The notes below the pieces were generated by a model, which worked only from the letters and a program-made list of their open reading frames with translations, had not been told where the DNA came from and made no database searches. Of a DNA stretch of 64,000 bases, positions 16,194 to 24,165 are shown piece after piece. The DNA comes from Lutimaribacter salitolerans. Its GTDB lineage: Bacteria; Pseudomonadota; Alphaproteobacteria; Rhodobacterales; Rhodobacteraceae. The DNA lies in the NCBI RefSeq assembly GCF_042677865.1, contig NZ_JBHUDD010000053.1, positions 1 through 64,000 of the forward strand, written 5' to 3'. The position numbers and the translations under genes are program-made. The stretch's first letter is position 1, and each line of letters opens with the position of its first letter.

Positions 16194-17549
16194 ATGAATC
16201 AGCAGACCAAGGCACATGGCCTGATCCAGGCCCAGACCCCGGTGGGCACCACCCCCGGCTACATGCCCGGATGGGCCAATGATTTCGAGACCGAGGCCCT
16301 GCCCGGTGCCCTGCCGCAGGGCATGAACAGCCCGCAGAAATGCAACTATGGCCTTTATGGCGAGCAGTTGTCCGGCACCGCCTTCACCGCCAACCCGCCC
16401 GAGCGGACATGGACCTATCGCATCCGTCCATCGGTGAAACACTCAGCCCGGTACACCAAGATCGATCTGCCCTACTGGAAATCGGCCCCCCATGTGGACC
16501 CGGACGTCATCAGCCTGGGCCAGTACCGCTGGGATCCGGTGCTCCATTCCGGCGAGGCGCTGACCTGGCTGACCGGCATGCGCACCATGACCACGGCGGG
16601 CGACGTGAACACGCAGGTCGGCATGGCATCTCATGTCTATCTGGTGACGGACTCCATGCAGGACGCCTATTTCTATTCCGCCGACAGCGAATTGCTGGTC
16701 GTCCCGCAAGAAGGCCGTCTGCGCTTTGCGACCGAGTTGGGGATCATCGACCTTGAACCGAAAGAGATCGCCATCATCCCGCGCGGGCTGGTCTATCGGG
16801 TCGAGGTTCTGGAAGGCCCGGCGCGCGGGTTCGTCTGCGAAAACTACGGTCAGAAGTTCGAGCTGCCGGGCCGTGGCCCGATCGGTGCCAACTGCATGGC
16901 CAACCCGCGCGATTTCAAGGCCCCTGTCGCCGCCTATGAGGACCGCGAGGTGCCCTCGACCCTGACCATCAAGTGGTGCGGGCAGTTCCACGAGACGCAG
17001 ATCCCGCAAAGCCCGCTGGACGTGGTGGCATGGCACGGCAATTACGCGCCTTACAAATACGATCTGCGCGTCTATTGCCCTGTGGGTGCCATCCTGTTCG
17101 ACCATCCCGATCCGTCGATCTTTACCGTGCTGACCGCGCCGTCGGGCCATCCGGGCACGGCCAATATCGATTTCGTGCTGTTCCGCGAACGCTGGATGGT
17201 GGCCGAGGATACCTTTCGCCCGCCGTGGTATCACAAGAACATCATGTCCGAACTGATGGGCAACATCTATGGCCAGTATGATGCCAAGCCGCAGGGCTTT
17301 GTCCCCGGCGGGATGAGCCTGCACAACATGATGCTGCCGCACGGGCCGGACAAGACCGCCTTCGAGGGTGCGTCGAACGCCGAGCTGAAGGCCGAAAAGC
17401 TGGACAACACCATGTCCTTCATGTTCGAAACCCGCTTTCCGCAGCACCTGACCGCCTTTGCCGCGACCGAGGCCCCGTTGCAGGACGATTACATCGACTG
17501 CTGGGACAGTCTGGAAAAGAAATTCGACGGCACGCCGGGCAAGAAATGA
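16194..17549 (+). CDS. hmgA: Homogentisate 1,2-dioxygenase
   Basis: HmgA opens the ring of homogentisate with O2 and Fe(II) to give maleylacetoacetate, the central step of tyrosine and phenylalanine degradation. The 451-residue product has full family length. The iron ligands are visible as H347 (PPWYHKN), E353 (IMSELMG) and H383 (MLPHGPD). Other marks are GWANDFETEALPGALPQGMN near the start and the central RGLVYRVEV. The ATG at 16194 follows ACAGGAGG. It leads the operon hmgA-maiA-fahA and is divergent from a MarR regulator. Confidence 0.98.
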   Translation: MNQQTKAHGLIQAQTPVGTTPGYMPGWANDFETEALPGALPQGMNSPQKCNYGLYGEQLSGTAFTANPPERTWTYRIRPSVKHSARYTKIDLPYWKSAPHVDPDVISLGQYRWDPVLHSGEALTWLTGMRTMTTAGDVNTQVGMASHVYLVTDSMQDAYFYSADSELLVVPQEGRLRFATELGIIDLEPKEIAIIPRGLVYRVEVLEGPARGFVCENYGQKFELPGRGPIGANCMANPRDFKAPVAAYEDREVPSTLTIKWCGQFHETQIPQSPLDVVAWHGNYAPYKYDLRVYCPVGAILFDHPDPSIFTVLTAPSGHPGTANIDFVLFRERWMVAEDTFRPPWYHKNIMSELMGNIYGQYDAKPQGFVPGGMSLHNMMLPHGPDKTAFEGASNAELKAEKLDNTMSFMFETRFPQHLTAFAATEAPLQDDYIDCWDSLEKKFDGTPGKK

Positions 17550-17646
17550 CCGGGTCCGGGGTCTGACCCGCAAGGGCTGGACCCCGGTGCCGCAGGGGCA
17601 TAGGCACAGGACATGGCAGCATCAGACTGCCGGTGCGGGAGGACGG

Positions 17647-18285
17647 ATGAAACTCTACAGCTACTGGCGCTCGACCACCTCGGTGCGGGTGCGCGCCGCA
17701 CTGAACCTCAAGGGTGTGGCGTATGAGATCGTGCCGGTGGATCTGGTCAAGGGCGAGCAGAAGGCCGTTGGCTATGCCGCGCTGAACCCGGCCCGTGGCG
17801 TGCCGACGCTGGTGCTGGACGATGGCACCGCGCTGACGCAGTCGATGGCGATCCTCGATTACCTCGATACCACCTACCCCGAACCGCCGCTCTATCCCGC
17901 CGATCCGGTGCTGCGCGCACAGGTCGATGCGGCGGCCCATGCGATCGCGCTGGACATCCATCCGGTCAACAACCTGCGGGTTCTGGGCTATCTCAAGGGC
18001 ACGATGGGCCACAGCCAGGACGAAGCCGAGGCATGGATGCGCCACTGGATGCACGAGGGCTTTGCGACCTTTCAAACGCTGATCCGCCCAGACACGCCCT
18101 TCTGCTTTGGCGACACCCTCGGCATGGCCGATCTGTGCCTTGTGGGGCAGATGGTCAACGCCCGCCGCTGGGGGCTGGACATGACTCCGTTCAAGCGGCT
18201 GGAGCAGATCGACACCCACTGCCGCAAGATCGACGCGGTGACCCGCGCCCTGCCCGAACACCAACCCGACGCGCAGCCAACCTGA
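17647..18285 (+). CDS. maiA: Maleylacetoacetate isomerase (zeta-class glutathione transferase)
   Basis: MaiA uses glutathione to isomerise maleylacetoacetate to fumarylacetoacetate. The 212-residue product starts MKLYSYWRSTTSVRVRAALN, with the zeta-class SSxSxRVR-type catalytic segment (here STTSVRVR), then KGVAYEIVPVDL and NPARGVPTLVLDDG, which binds glutathione. The C-terminal helical domain contains AHAIALDIHPVNNLRVL. It starts 97 bp after hmgA. Confidence 0.95.
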   Translation: MKLYSYWRSTTSVRVRAALNLKGVAYEIVPVDLVKGEQKAVGYAALNPARGVPTLVLDDGTALTQSMAILDYLDTTYPEPPLYPADPVLRAQVDAAAHAIALDIHPVNNLRVLGYLKGTMGHSQDEAEAWMRHWMHEGFATFQTLIRPDTPFCFGDTLGMADLCLVGQMVNARRWGLDMTPFKRLEQIDTHCRKIDAVTRALPEHQPDAQPT

Positions 18286-18308
18286 AATGCGAACGAACAG
18301 GACACCAC

Positions 18309-19565
18309 ATGACATTGATGAAAAGCTGGGTCGCCAGCGCCAACGCGCCCGACCATCCCTTTCCCCTCAACAACCTGCCATATGGCGTGTTTTCCATAGG
18401 CGACGGCGACCCGCGTTGCGGCGTGGCCATCGGGGACATGATCCTTGATTGCCGCGAGGCCGAAGAGGAAGGCGTGATCGACATGGGCACCGGCCCGCTG
18501 TTCGACGTGCCCTTCTGGAACGAAGTGATGGAGGAAGGCCCCGAGCTTTGGGCCAGGCTGCGCGCCCGCCTGACCGAGATCCTGGCCGAGGGATCACCCG
18601 AGCGGGCAGCGGTGGAGCCGCTGCTGACCCCGGCAACCGATGCGGTGATGCACCTACCCTTCCTTGTGGCCGAATTCACCGATTTCTACGCAGGCAAGCA
18701 TCACGCAGTGAACGTGGGCACCATGTTTCGCGGCGCCGAAAACGCGCTGCCGCCGAACTGGCTGCACATGCCCATCGGCTATAACGGCCGCGCATCCTCG
18801 GTCGTGGTGTCCGGCACGCCGGTGCGCCGCCCCTGGGGGCAGCTCAAATCGCCCGATCACGACACGCCCGCCTTCCTGCCCTGCCGCCGGTTCGATCTGG
18901 AACTGGAAATGGGCGCCATCGTGGGCAGCGGCAGCGACGGCCCGGTGACCGTGGACGAGGCGGACGAGATGATTTTCGGCTACGTACTGCTGAACGACTG
19001 GTCCGCGCGCGACATCCAGGCGTGGGAGTACCAGCCGCTGGGCCCGTTCCAGGCCAAGGCCACCGCCACCACGATCAGCCCCTGGATCGTGACCGCCGCA
19101 GCGCTCGATCCGTTCCGCACCACCTGCCCCGCGCGGGAGGTGGAACTGTTGCCGCATCTGCGCGACACTGTGCCGATGCTCTATGACATCGACCTGTGGG
19201 TCTCGCTGGCGCCGCTGGACAAACCCGCCAGCATCATCACGCGCACCAACTACAACGAGATGTATTACAGCGCGGCGCAGCAACTGGCGCATCATTCGAC
19301 CAGCGGCTGCCCGATGAACCCCGGCGACCTGCTGGGCTCGGGCACCGTGTCGGGCCCGGAAAAGGGCAATCGCGGCAGCCTGCTGGAACTGTCCTGGGGC
19401 GGCAAGGAACCGATCACGCTCGAGACCGGCGATCAGCGCAGCTTCATCGAAGACGGCGATACGCTGATCCTGCACGGGGCTGCGCGTGGCGATGGTTATA
19501 CCATCGGCTTTGGCGACTGCACCGGACAGGTGATCCCGGCGCTGGAAAACCCGTACGAGCGATAA
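18309..19565 (+). CDS. fahA: Fumarylacetoacetase
   Basis: This enzyme hydrolyses fumarylacetoacetate to fumarate and acetoacetate, completing the pathway. The 418-residue product has the N-terminal SH3-like domain (LNNLPYGVFSIGDGDPRCGV) and the FAH catalytic domain. The metal-binding text is EFTDFYAGKHHAVNVGTMFR, FDLELEMGAIVG and GYVLLNDWSARDIQAWEYQP. SGCPMNPGDLLGSGTVSGPE follows near the end. The ATG at 18309 lies 23 bp after maiA; an ATG three codons later is also possible. Confidence 0.97.
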   Translation: MTLMKSWVASANAPDHPFPLNNLPYGVFSIGDGDPRCGVAIGDMILDCREAEEEGVIDMGTGPLFDVPFWNEVMEEGPELWARLRARLTEILAEGSPERAAVEPLLTPATDAVMHLPFLVAEFTDFYAGKHHAVNVGTMFRGAENALPPNWLHMPIGYNGRASSVVVSGTPVRRPWGQLKSPDHDTPAFLPCRRFDLELEMGAIVGSGSDGPVTVDEADEMIFGYVLLNDWSARDIQAWEYQPLGPFQAKATATTISPWIVTAAALDPFRTTCPAREVELLPHLRDTVPMLYDIDLWVSLAPLDKPASIITRTNYNEMYYSAAQQLAHHSTSGCPMNPGDLLGSGTVSGPEKGNRGSLLELSWGGKEPITLETGDQRSFIEDGDTLILHGAARGDGYTIGFGDCTGQVIPALENPYER

Positions 19566-19572
19566 ACACCGG

Positions 19573-19628
19573 GGGTGGGTTGGCACCCACCCTACACCAC
19601 ATCCCGTAGGGTGGGTGCCAACCCACCC
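19573..19628. repeat. Large nested palindrome made of two GTAGGGTGGGTG repeat copies
   Basis: Two 23-base arms, 19573-19595 and 19606-19628, are perfect reverse complements with a 10-base spacer. Each arm is itself a hairpin (GGGTGGGT-TGGC-ACCCACCC). The unit is the same as at 9764-9785, which has a CAAA variant at its centre. It lies between fahA and the MBL-fold gene and could stop or stabilise the operon mRNA. Confidence 0.8.
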
Positions 19629-19652
19629 CACCGACCAAAAAGGACCACACCC

Positions 19653-20603
19653 ATGGCCAAGGCCTTTGCCTCACAGGGCGACATGACCGAAAAGAACATC
19701 ACCTTCACCGAAGTGGGCGAGGGCCTGTGGGCCTTTACCGCCGAAGGCGATCCCAACTCCGGCGTCATCATCGGCGATGACAGCGTGATGATCGTCGAGG
19801 CGCAGGCAACCCCGCGCCTGGCCCACAAGGTCATCGAAAAGGTGCGCGAGGTGACGGACAAGCCGATCTCGCATATCGTCCTGACCCATTACCACGCCGT
19901 CCGCGTGCTGGGTGCCAGCGCCTATGGCGCGCGCGAGATCATCATGTCCGACACCGCCCGCTCGATGGTGGTCGAGCGCGGGCAGGAGGACTGGGACAGC
20001 GAGTTTCAGCGTTTTCCGCGCCTGTTCGAAGGGCACGAAAGCATCCCCGGCCTGACCTGGCCCACCACGACCTTCAGCGACAGCATGACGGTCTACCTGG
20101 GCAACCGCCGCGTCGACATTATGCATCTGGGCCGCGCCCATACCGCAGGCGACGCCGTGATCCACGTGCCCGATCAGAACGTCATGTTCACCGGCGACAT
20201 CGTCGAATACCACTCGGCCTGCTATTGTGGTGACGGGCATTTCGCCGACTGGGGCGATACGCTGGACAATATCAAATGGTTCGATGTCGATGCCATCGCG
20301 CCCGGTCGCGGGGACGCGCTGGTGGGCCGCGAGATGGTCAATGCCGCGATCGAGAACACCCGCGATTTCGTCGCCAGCACCTACAAGCCCATCGCCCGCG
20401 TTGCCGCACGCGGTGGCAGCCTGAAAGAAGCCTGGGACGCCTGCCGCGCCGAATGCGACCCCAAGTTCAGCGATTACGCGATCTACGAACACTGCCTGCC
20501 CTTCAACGTCGCCCGCGCCTATGACGAGGCCCGCGGCCTGGACACCCCGCGCATCTGGACCGCGCAGCGCGATCTGGAAATGTGGGAAGCCCTGCAGGGG
20601 TAA
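19653..20603 (+). CDS. Metallo-beta-lactamase fold protein with altered metal motif
   Basis: The 316-residue product has the MBL fold: GEGLWAFTAEGDPNSGVIIG, then LTHYHAVRVLGAS, LGRAHTAGDAVIHVPDQNVMFTGDIV (read in two parts around H163 and D182). The signature THxHxDH appears as T78-H79-Y80-H81-A82-V83-R84, so the Asp and His of the second metal site are replaced by Val and Arg. It may bind one metal or have lost hydrolase activity. It lies in the homogentisate operon, just after a repeat, and is 10 bp from the next gene. The substrate is unknown. Confidence 0.85.
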   Translation: MAKAFASQGDMTEKNITFTEVGEGLWAFTAEGDPNSGVIIGDDSVMIVEAQATPRLAHKVIEKVREVTDKPISHIVLTHYHAVRVLGASAYGAREIIMSDTARSMVVERGQEDWDSEFQRFPRLFEGHESIPGLTWPTTTFSDSMTVYLGNRRVDIMHLGRAHTAGDAVIHVPDQNVMFTGDIVEYHSACYCGDGHFADWGDTLDNIKWFDVDAIAPGRGDALVGREMVNAAIENTRDFVASTYKPIARVAARGGSLKEAWDACRAECDPKFSDYAIYEHCLPFNVARAYDEARGLDTPRIWTAQRDLEMWEALQG

Positions 20604-20613
20604 GGCACGGCAG

Positions 20614-20817
20614 ATGGCAAAATACGGCCCCACGCGCGGCGAGTTGAAATTCCGTCTCGGCTTTTCGCTCGTGGGGCTGGTGATGATGGCGGTGGCGCTG
20701 ACCCTGCACGGGGTCAGGGGCATCGCATCGCTGGAAATGGTGCTGATCGCCGGGGGTTTTTTCGGCGGCACCGCTTTGTGGACGCTTGTCAAACTCATCC
20801 GTGAGGACCGCACATGA
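20614..20817 (+). CDS. Small two-helix membrane protein
   Basis: The 67-residue product has a short charged start (MAKYGPTRGELKFR) and two hydrophobic stretches, about residues 15-31 and 40-58, ending in LIREDRT. No family is recognised. Its stop overlaps the monooxygenase start by four bases and it begins 10 bp after the MBL gene, so it is a true member of the operon. A role as membrane anchor or transporter accessory is only a guess. Confidence 0.65.
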   Translation: MAKYGPTRGELKFRLGFSLVGLVMMAVALTLHGVRGIASLEMVLIAGGFFGGTALWTLVKLIREDRT

Positions 20818-22427
20818 ACAAGATCTTTGAAATCCCACTCTACCCCTACACCCGCTCGCCCGATCAGGATGCGGAAACGCCCGTCCGCCGCCGCGTGGTG
20901 ATCGTGGGGGCCGGCCCCGTGGGTCTGGCCGCCGCCATCGATCTGGCGCAGCAGGGGGTCGAGGCGGTGGTGCTGGACGAGAATGACAAGGTCAGCTTCG
21001 GCTCCCGCGCGATCTGCTTTGCCAAGCGCACGCTGGAAATCGCCGACCGTCTGGGCCTCGGCGACAGCATGGTGGACAAGGGCGTTGTCTGGAACCTCGG
21101 CAAGGTGTTCTTTGACGAGCGCAAGGTGTTCGATTTCAACCTGCTGCCCGAAACCGGCCACCGCCGCCCGGCCTTCATCAACCTGCAACAGTATTACATC
21201 GAGGAATACCTGGTGAACCGCGCGCGCGAGATCGAGGCGCAGGGCGCACCGATCGAGCTGCGTGGCCAGAACCGGGTCACCTCCGTCACCGATCATGGCG
21301 ATTACACCGAGGTGCAGATCGCCACGCCCGAGGGCGACTATACCCTGCACGCCGACTGGCTGATCGCCTGCGACGGGGCCAGATCGCCGATCCGCGACAT
21401 GCTGGGGCTGGAGTTCCGCGGCCGTGTGTTCGAGGACAACTTCCTGATCGCCGACACGATCATGCAGGCCGATTTCCCGACCGAACGCTGGTTCTGGTTC
21501 GACCCGCCCTTCAACAAGGGCCAGTCGGCGCTGCTGCACCGCCAGCCCGACGATGTCTGGCGCATCGATTTCCAGCTTGGCTGGGACATCGACAAGGAAG
21601 AAGAGCTGAAACCCGCAAACATCGACCGCCGTTTGCGCGCCATGCTGGGGCAGGATATCGAATATCAGCTTGAATGGTCCTCGATCTACACGTTCCAGTG
21701 CCGCCGGATGGACCGGTTCCGCCACAACCGGGTGATCTTTGCCGGCGATGCCGCACATCAGGTCAGCCCGTTCGGCGCGCGCGGGGCCAATTCGGGGCTG
21801 CAGGACACCGACAACCTTGTGTGGAAGCTGAAGCTGGTGATCGATGGCACGGCGCCCGAGGCGCTGCTGGACAGCTACGATGCCGAGCGGGTTCATGGCG
21901 CGGATGAGAATATCCTGAACTCGTCCCGCTCGACCGATTTCATCACGCCAAAATCCGAGATCAGCCGGGTGTTCCGCGATGCCGTGCTGGACCTGGCCGA
22001 GCATCACGCCTTTGCCCGCCCGCTGGTCAACTCGGGCCGTCTGTCGATGCCCTGCACCTATGACGGATCGGCCCTTAACACGCCCGACGCCCTGCAGGGC
22101 GGCCCCGCCCGCACCCGCCCCGGCGCGCCCTGCCCCGATGCACCGCTGGGCAACCGGTTTTTGCTGGGCGATCTGGGCGGGCGGTTCACCCTGCTGACGA
22201 TCGACGCGGATGCCCCCGACACCGTGACCGAGGGCGGCATCACCGCCACCCGTCTGACCCTGTCGGCCAGCGATGACAGCACAGGCGCGCTTGCCGCGCG
22301 CTATCTGGGAGACGCGCCCGGCGCGGTCTACCTGATCCGCCCCGACCAGCACGTCGCGGCACGCTGGCCCGGCTTTGACGACGCAGCCATCCGCGCCGCC
22401 ATCCGCCGCGCCACCGGGCAGGAGTGA
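20814..22427 (+). CDS. FAD-dependent aromatic monooxygenase (PheA/TfdB family)
   Basis: This 537-residue protein belongs to the group A flavoprotein hydroxylases. It has the FAD motif VVIVGAGPVGLAAAIDLAQQ (about 28-47), the DG motif LIACDGARSPIRDMLG, and the GD motif FAGDAAHQVSPFGARGANSG that binds the flavin ribityl chain. A thioredoxin-like C-terminal domain follows. Members hydroxylate phenols, for example 3-hydroxyphenylpropionate or 3-hydroxyphenylacetate. In this operon a product entering at homogentisate is attractive, which would make the substrate a hydroxyphenylacetate, but that is inference. Confidence 0.88.
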   Translation: MNKIFEIPLYPYTRSPDQDAETPVRRRVVIVGAGPVGLAAAIDLAQQGVEAVVLDENDKVSFGSRAICFAKRTLEIADRLGLGDSMVDKGVVWNLGKVFFDERKVFDFNLLPETGHRRPAFINLQQYYIEEYLVNRAREIEAQGAPIELRGQNRVTSVTDHGDYTEVQIATPEGDYTLHADWLIACDGARSPIRDMLGLEFRGRVFEDNFLIADTIMQADFPTERWFWFDPPFNKGQSALLHRQPDDVWRIDFQLGWDIDKEEELKPANIDRRLRAMLGQDIEYQLEWSSIYTFQCRRMDRFRHNRVIFAGDAAHQVSPFGARGANSGLQDTDNLVWKLKLVIDGTAPEALLDSYDAERVHGADENILNSSRSTDFITPKSEISRVFRDAVLDLAEHHAFARPLVNSGRLSMPCTYDGSALNTPDALQGGPARTRPGAPCPDAPLGNRFLLGDLGGRFTLLTIDADAPDTVTEGGITATRLTLSASDDSTGALAARYLGDAPGAVYLIRPDQHVAARWPGFDDAAIRAAIRRATGQE

Positions 22428-22430
22428 CCC

Positions 22431-22631
22431 ATGACCGACCTGATCCTGACCCCGAATTTCGCCAATGCCGACGATGTCTATGCCGACATCCTGGCGGCGC
22501 ATGAAGGGCTGACCAAGGCGCAGTCCGACGCGCTGAATGCCCGGCTGATCCTGATCCTGGCCAACCATATCGGGGACCGCGCGGTGATTGCGCAGGCGCT
22601 GGAGGCCGCCCGCAACGTCGCCCCCGGCTGA
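22431..22631 (+). CDS. DUF2783 domain protein
   Basis: The 66-residue acidic, helical protein MTDLILTPNFANADDVYADI resembles the DUF2783 family, small proteins of unknown function seen next to aromatic hydroxylase genes. It starts three bases after the monooxygenase stop and closes the operon. It could be a partner or stability factor of that hydroxylase; nothing in its sequence indicates catalysis. Confidence 0.75.
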   Translation: MTDLILTPNFANADDVYADILAAHEGLTKAQSDALNARLILILANHIGDRAVIAQALEAARNVAPG

Positions 22632-22642
22632 CCCGGCGCCAC

Positions 22643-22667
22643 GGGGGGGGGGGGGGCGCCCCCCNCG
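22643..22667. other. G homopolymer and ambiguous base (doubtful sequence)
   Basis: Fourteen consecutive G are followed by CGCCCCCC and one undetermined base (N at 22665). The true element is probably a G/C hairpin after the DUF2783 gene, possibly a terminator, but the run length cannot be trusted. Confidence 0.7.
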
Positions 22668-22687
22668 CGCGGGGCCTGCAAATCCTG

Positions 22688-22726
22688 TTGCCTGATGCGG
22701 GCGCATGATTTACTTATCATGTTAAG
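22688..22726 (+). promoter_or_regulatory. Promoter and HpaR-like operator of the decarboxylase-hpaI operon
   Basis: TTGCCT (22688-22693), 17 bases, TACTTA (22711-22716). The near-palindrome CTTATCATGTTAAG (22713-22726) overlaps the -10 region. Its core matches TTAACATGTTAA at the hpaR-hpaF promoter (43704-43715) at 11 of 12 positions. Confidence 0.45.
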
Positions 22727-22743
22727 CAAATAGGGAGGCGGTC

Positions 22744-24162
22744 ATGCGCTGGAGCGATTTTCCGAAATGGGGGCACTGGCTGGCCGATTGGGCGGCGCAG
22801 TATCACGCCACCCTGCGCGACCGGCCCGTACGCGCGCAGGTCCGACCCGGTGAAACGCTGGCCGCCCTGCCCGACAGCCCGCCCGACGCGCCGCAGCCCA
22901 TCGCCGAGGTGATCGCGGATTTCGAGCGCATCGTGATGCCCGGCATCACCCATTGGCAGCATCCCCGGTTCTTTGCCTACTTCCCCTCGAACGCGGCACC
23001 CGCCGCCGTGCTGGCCGATCAACTAATCACGGTGATGGCCCCGCAATGCATGCTCTGGCAGACATCGCCTGCCGCGACCGAGATGGAGACACGGATGATG
23101 GACTGGCTGCGCCAGGCCATCGGCCTGCCCGAAGGGTTCGCGGGCGTCATTCAGGACAGCGCCTCGTCGGCCACCCTGGCCGCCGTGCTGACCATGCGCG
23201 AACGCGCGCTGCACTGGGACGGCAACGCGCAGGGGCTGGCGGGGCAGAAACCCCTGCGCATCTATGTCTCGGGCGAGGCGCATACCTCGATCGACCGGGC
23301 GATCTGGGTGTCCGGCATCGGTCAGGCCAATCTGGTGCGCGTGCCCCTTGCCCCCGGCCCGATGCGCGGGATGGACGCAGGCGCGCTGGAGGCCGCGATC
23401 CGCGCCGATCTGGCCGCGGGCCACCTGCCCGCCGGGGTGATCGCCTGTACCGGGGCCACCGGCATGGGGGCCTGCGACGACATCGCCGCCGTCTGTGCCG
23501 TGGCGCAGGCGCACGGCCTGTATACCCATGTCGATGCCGCCTGGGCCGGCAGCGCGATGATCTGCCCCGAGTTCCGCGATCTGTGGCGAGGCGTCGAGAT
23601 GGCCGACAGCGTGGTGTTCAACCCGCATAAATGGCTGGGCACGCAGTTCGATCTGGCCGCGCATTTCATCCGCGCCCCCGAAGACCTGACCCGCACGCTG
23701 GCGATCCAGCCCGAGTATCTGAAGACCCACGGCGCGGACGGCATCATCAACTATTCCGAATGGTCGGTGCCGCTGGGCCGCCGGTTCCGCGCGCTGAAAC
23801 TGTGGTTCCTGATCCGCGCCCATGGGCTGGACGGGCTGCGGGCGATGATCCGCAACCATGTGACGTGGTCGCAGGCCCTGTGCGAACGGCTGCGCGCGGC
23901 GCCGGATTTCGAGATCGTCACCGATCCGATCCTGTCGCTGTTCACCTTTCGCTTTGCCCCCGCCGGACAGGACGCGGAACAGGCCACACTGGACCTGATC
24001 ACCCGCATCAACGACGATGGCCGGATATATGTGACGCAGACCCGTATAGACGGCACCTTCGTCATCCGGTTTCAGGCCGGGCAGTTCGACTGCATCGCGC
24101 AGGATATCGACACCGCCTATGACGTCATCACCGAAATCGCCGCACAGATCAGGAAAGGCTGA
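22744..24162 (+). CDS. PLP-dependent aromatic L-amino acid decarboxylase
   Basis: This 472-residue group II decarboxylase removes CO2 from an aromatic amino acid (tyrosine, DOPA, tryptophan or phenylalanine) to give the amine. Marks are ITHWQHPRFFAYFPSNAAPA (substrate pocket), QDSASSATLAAVLTMRERAL, HVDAAWAGSAMICPE with the PLP-binding Asp, and FNPHKWLGTQFDLA with the PLP lysine. Length and order match eukaryotic-type AADCs. It is coupled by a three-base gap to HpaI. Together with the hpa genes this suggests tyramine or dopamine as an entry compound, but the direction and substrate need testing. Confidence 0.92.
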   Translation: MRWSDFPKWGHWLADWAAQYHATLRDRPVRAQVRPGETLAALPDSPPDAPQPIAEVIADFERIVMPGITHWQHPRFFAYFPSNAAPAAVLADQLITVMAPQCMLWQTSPAATEMETRMMDWLRQAIGLPEGFAGVIQDSASSATLAAVLTMRERALHWDGNAQGLAGQKPLRIYVSGEAHTSIDRAIWVSGIGQANLVRVPLAPGPMRGMDAGALEAAIRADLAAGHLPAGVIACTGATGMGACDDIAAVCAVAQAHGLYTHVDAAWAGSAMICPEFRDLWRGVEMADSVVFNPHKWLGTQFDLAAHFIRAPEDLTRTLAIQPEYLKTHGADGIINYSEWSVPLGRRFRALKLWFLIRAHGLDGLRAMIRNHVTWSQALCERLRAAPDFEIVTDPILSLFTFRFAPAGQDAEQATLDLITRINDDGRIYVTQTRIDGTFVIRFQAGQFDCIAQDIDTAYDVITEIAAQIRKG

Positions 24163-24165
24163 CCC

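Noticed and set aside
19671..22706. A 1011-codon open frame opposite the MBL and monooxygenase genes
   Set aside because: It spans several real genes, crosses the G homopolymer and undetermined base, and has the composition of an antisense shadow.
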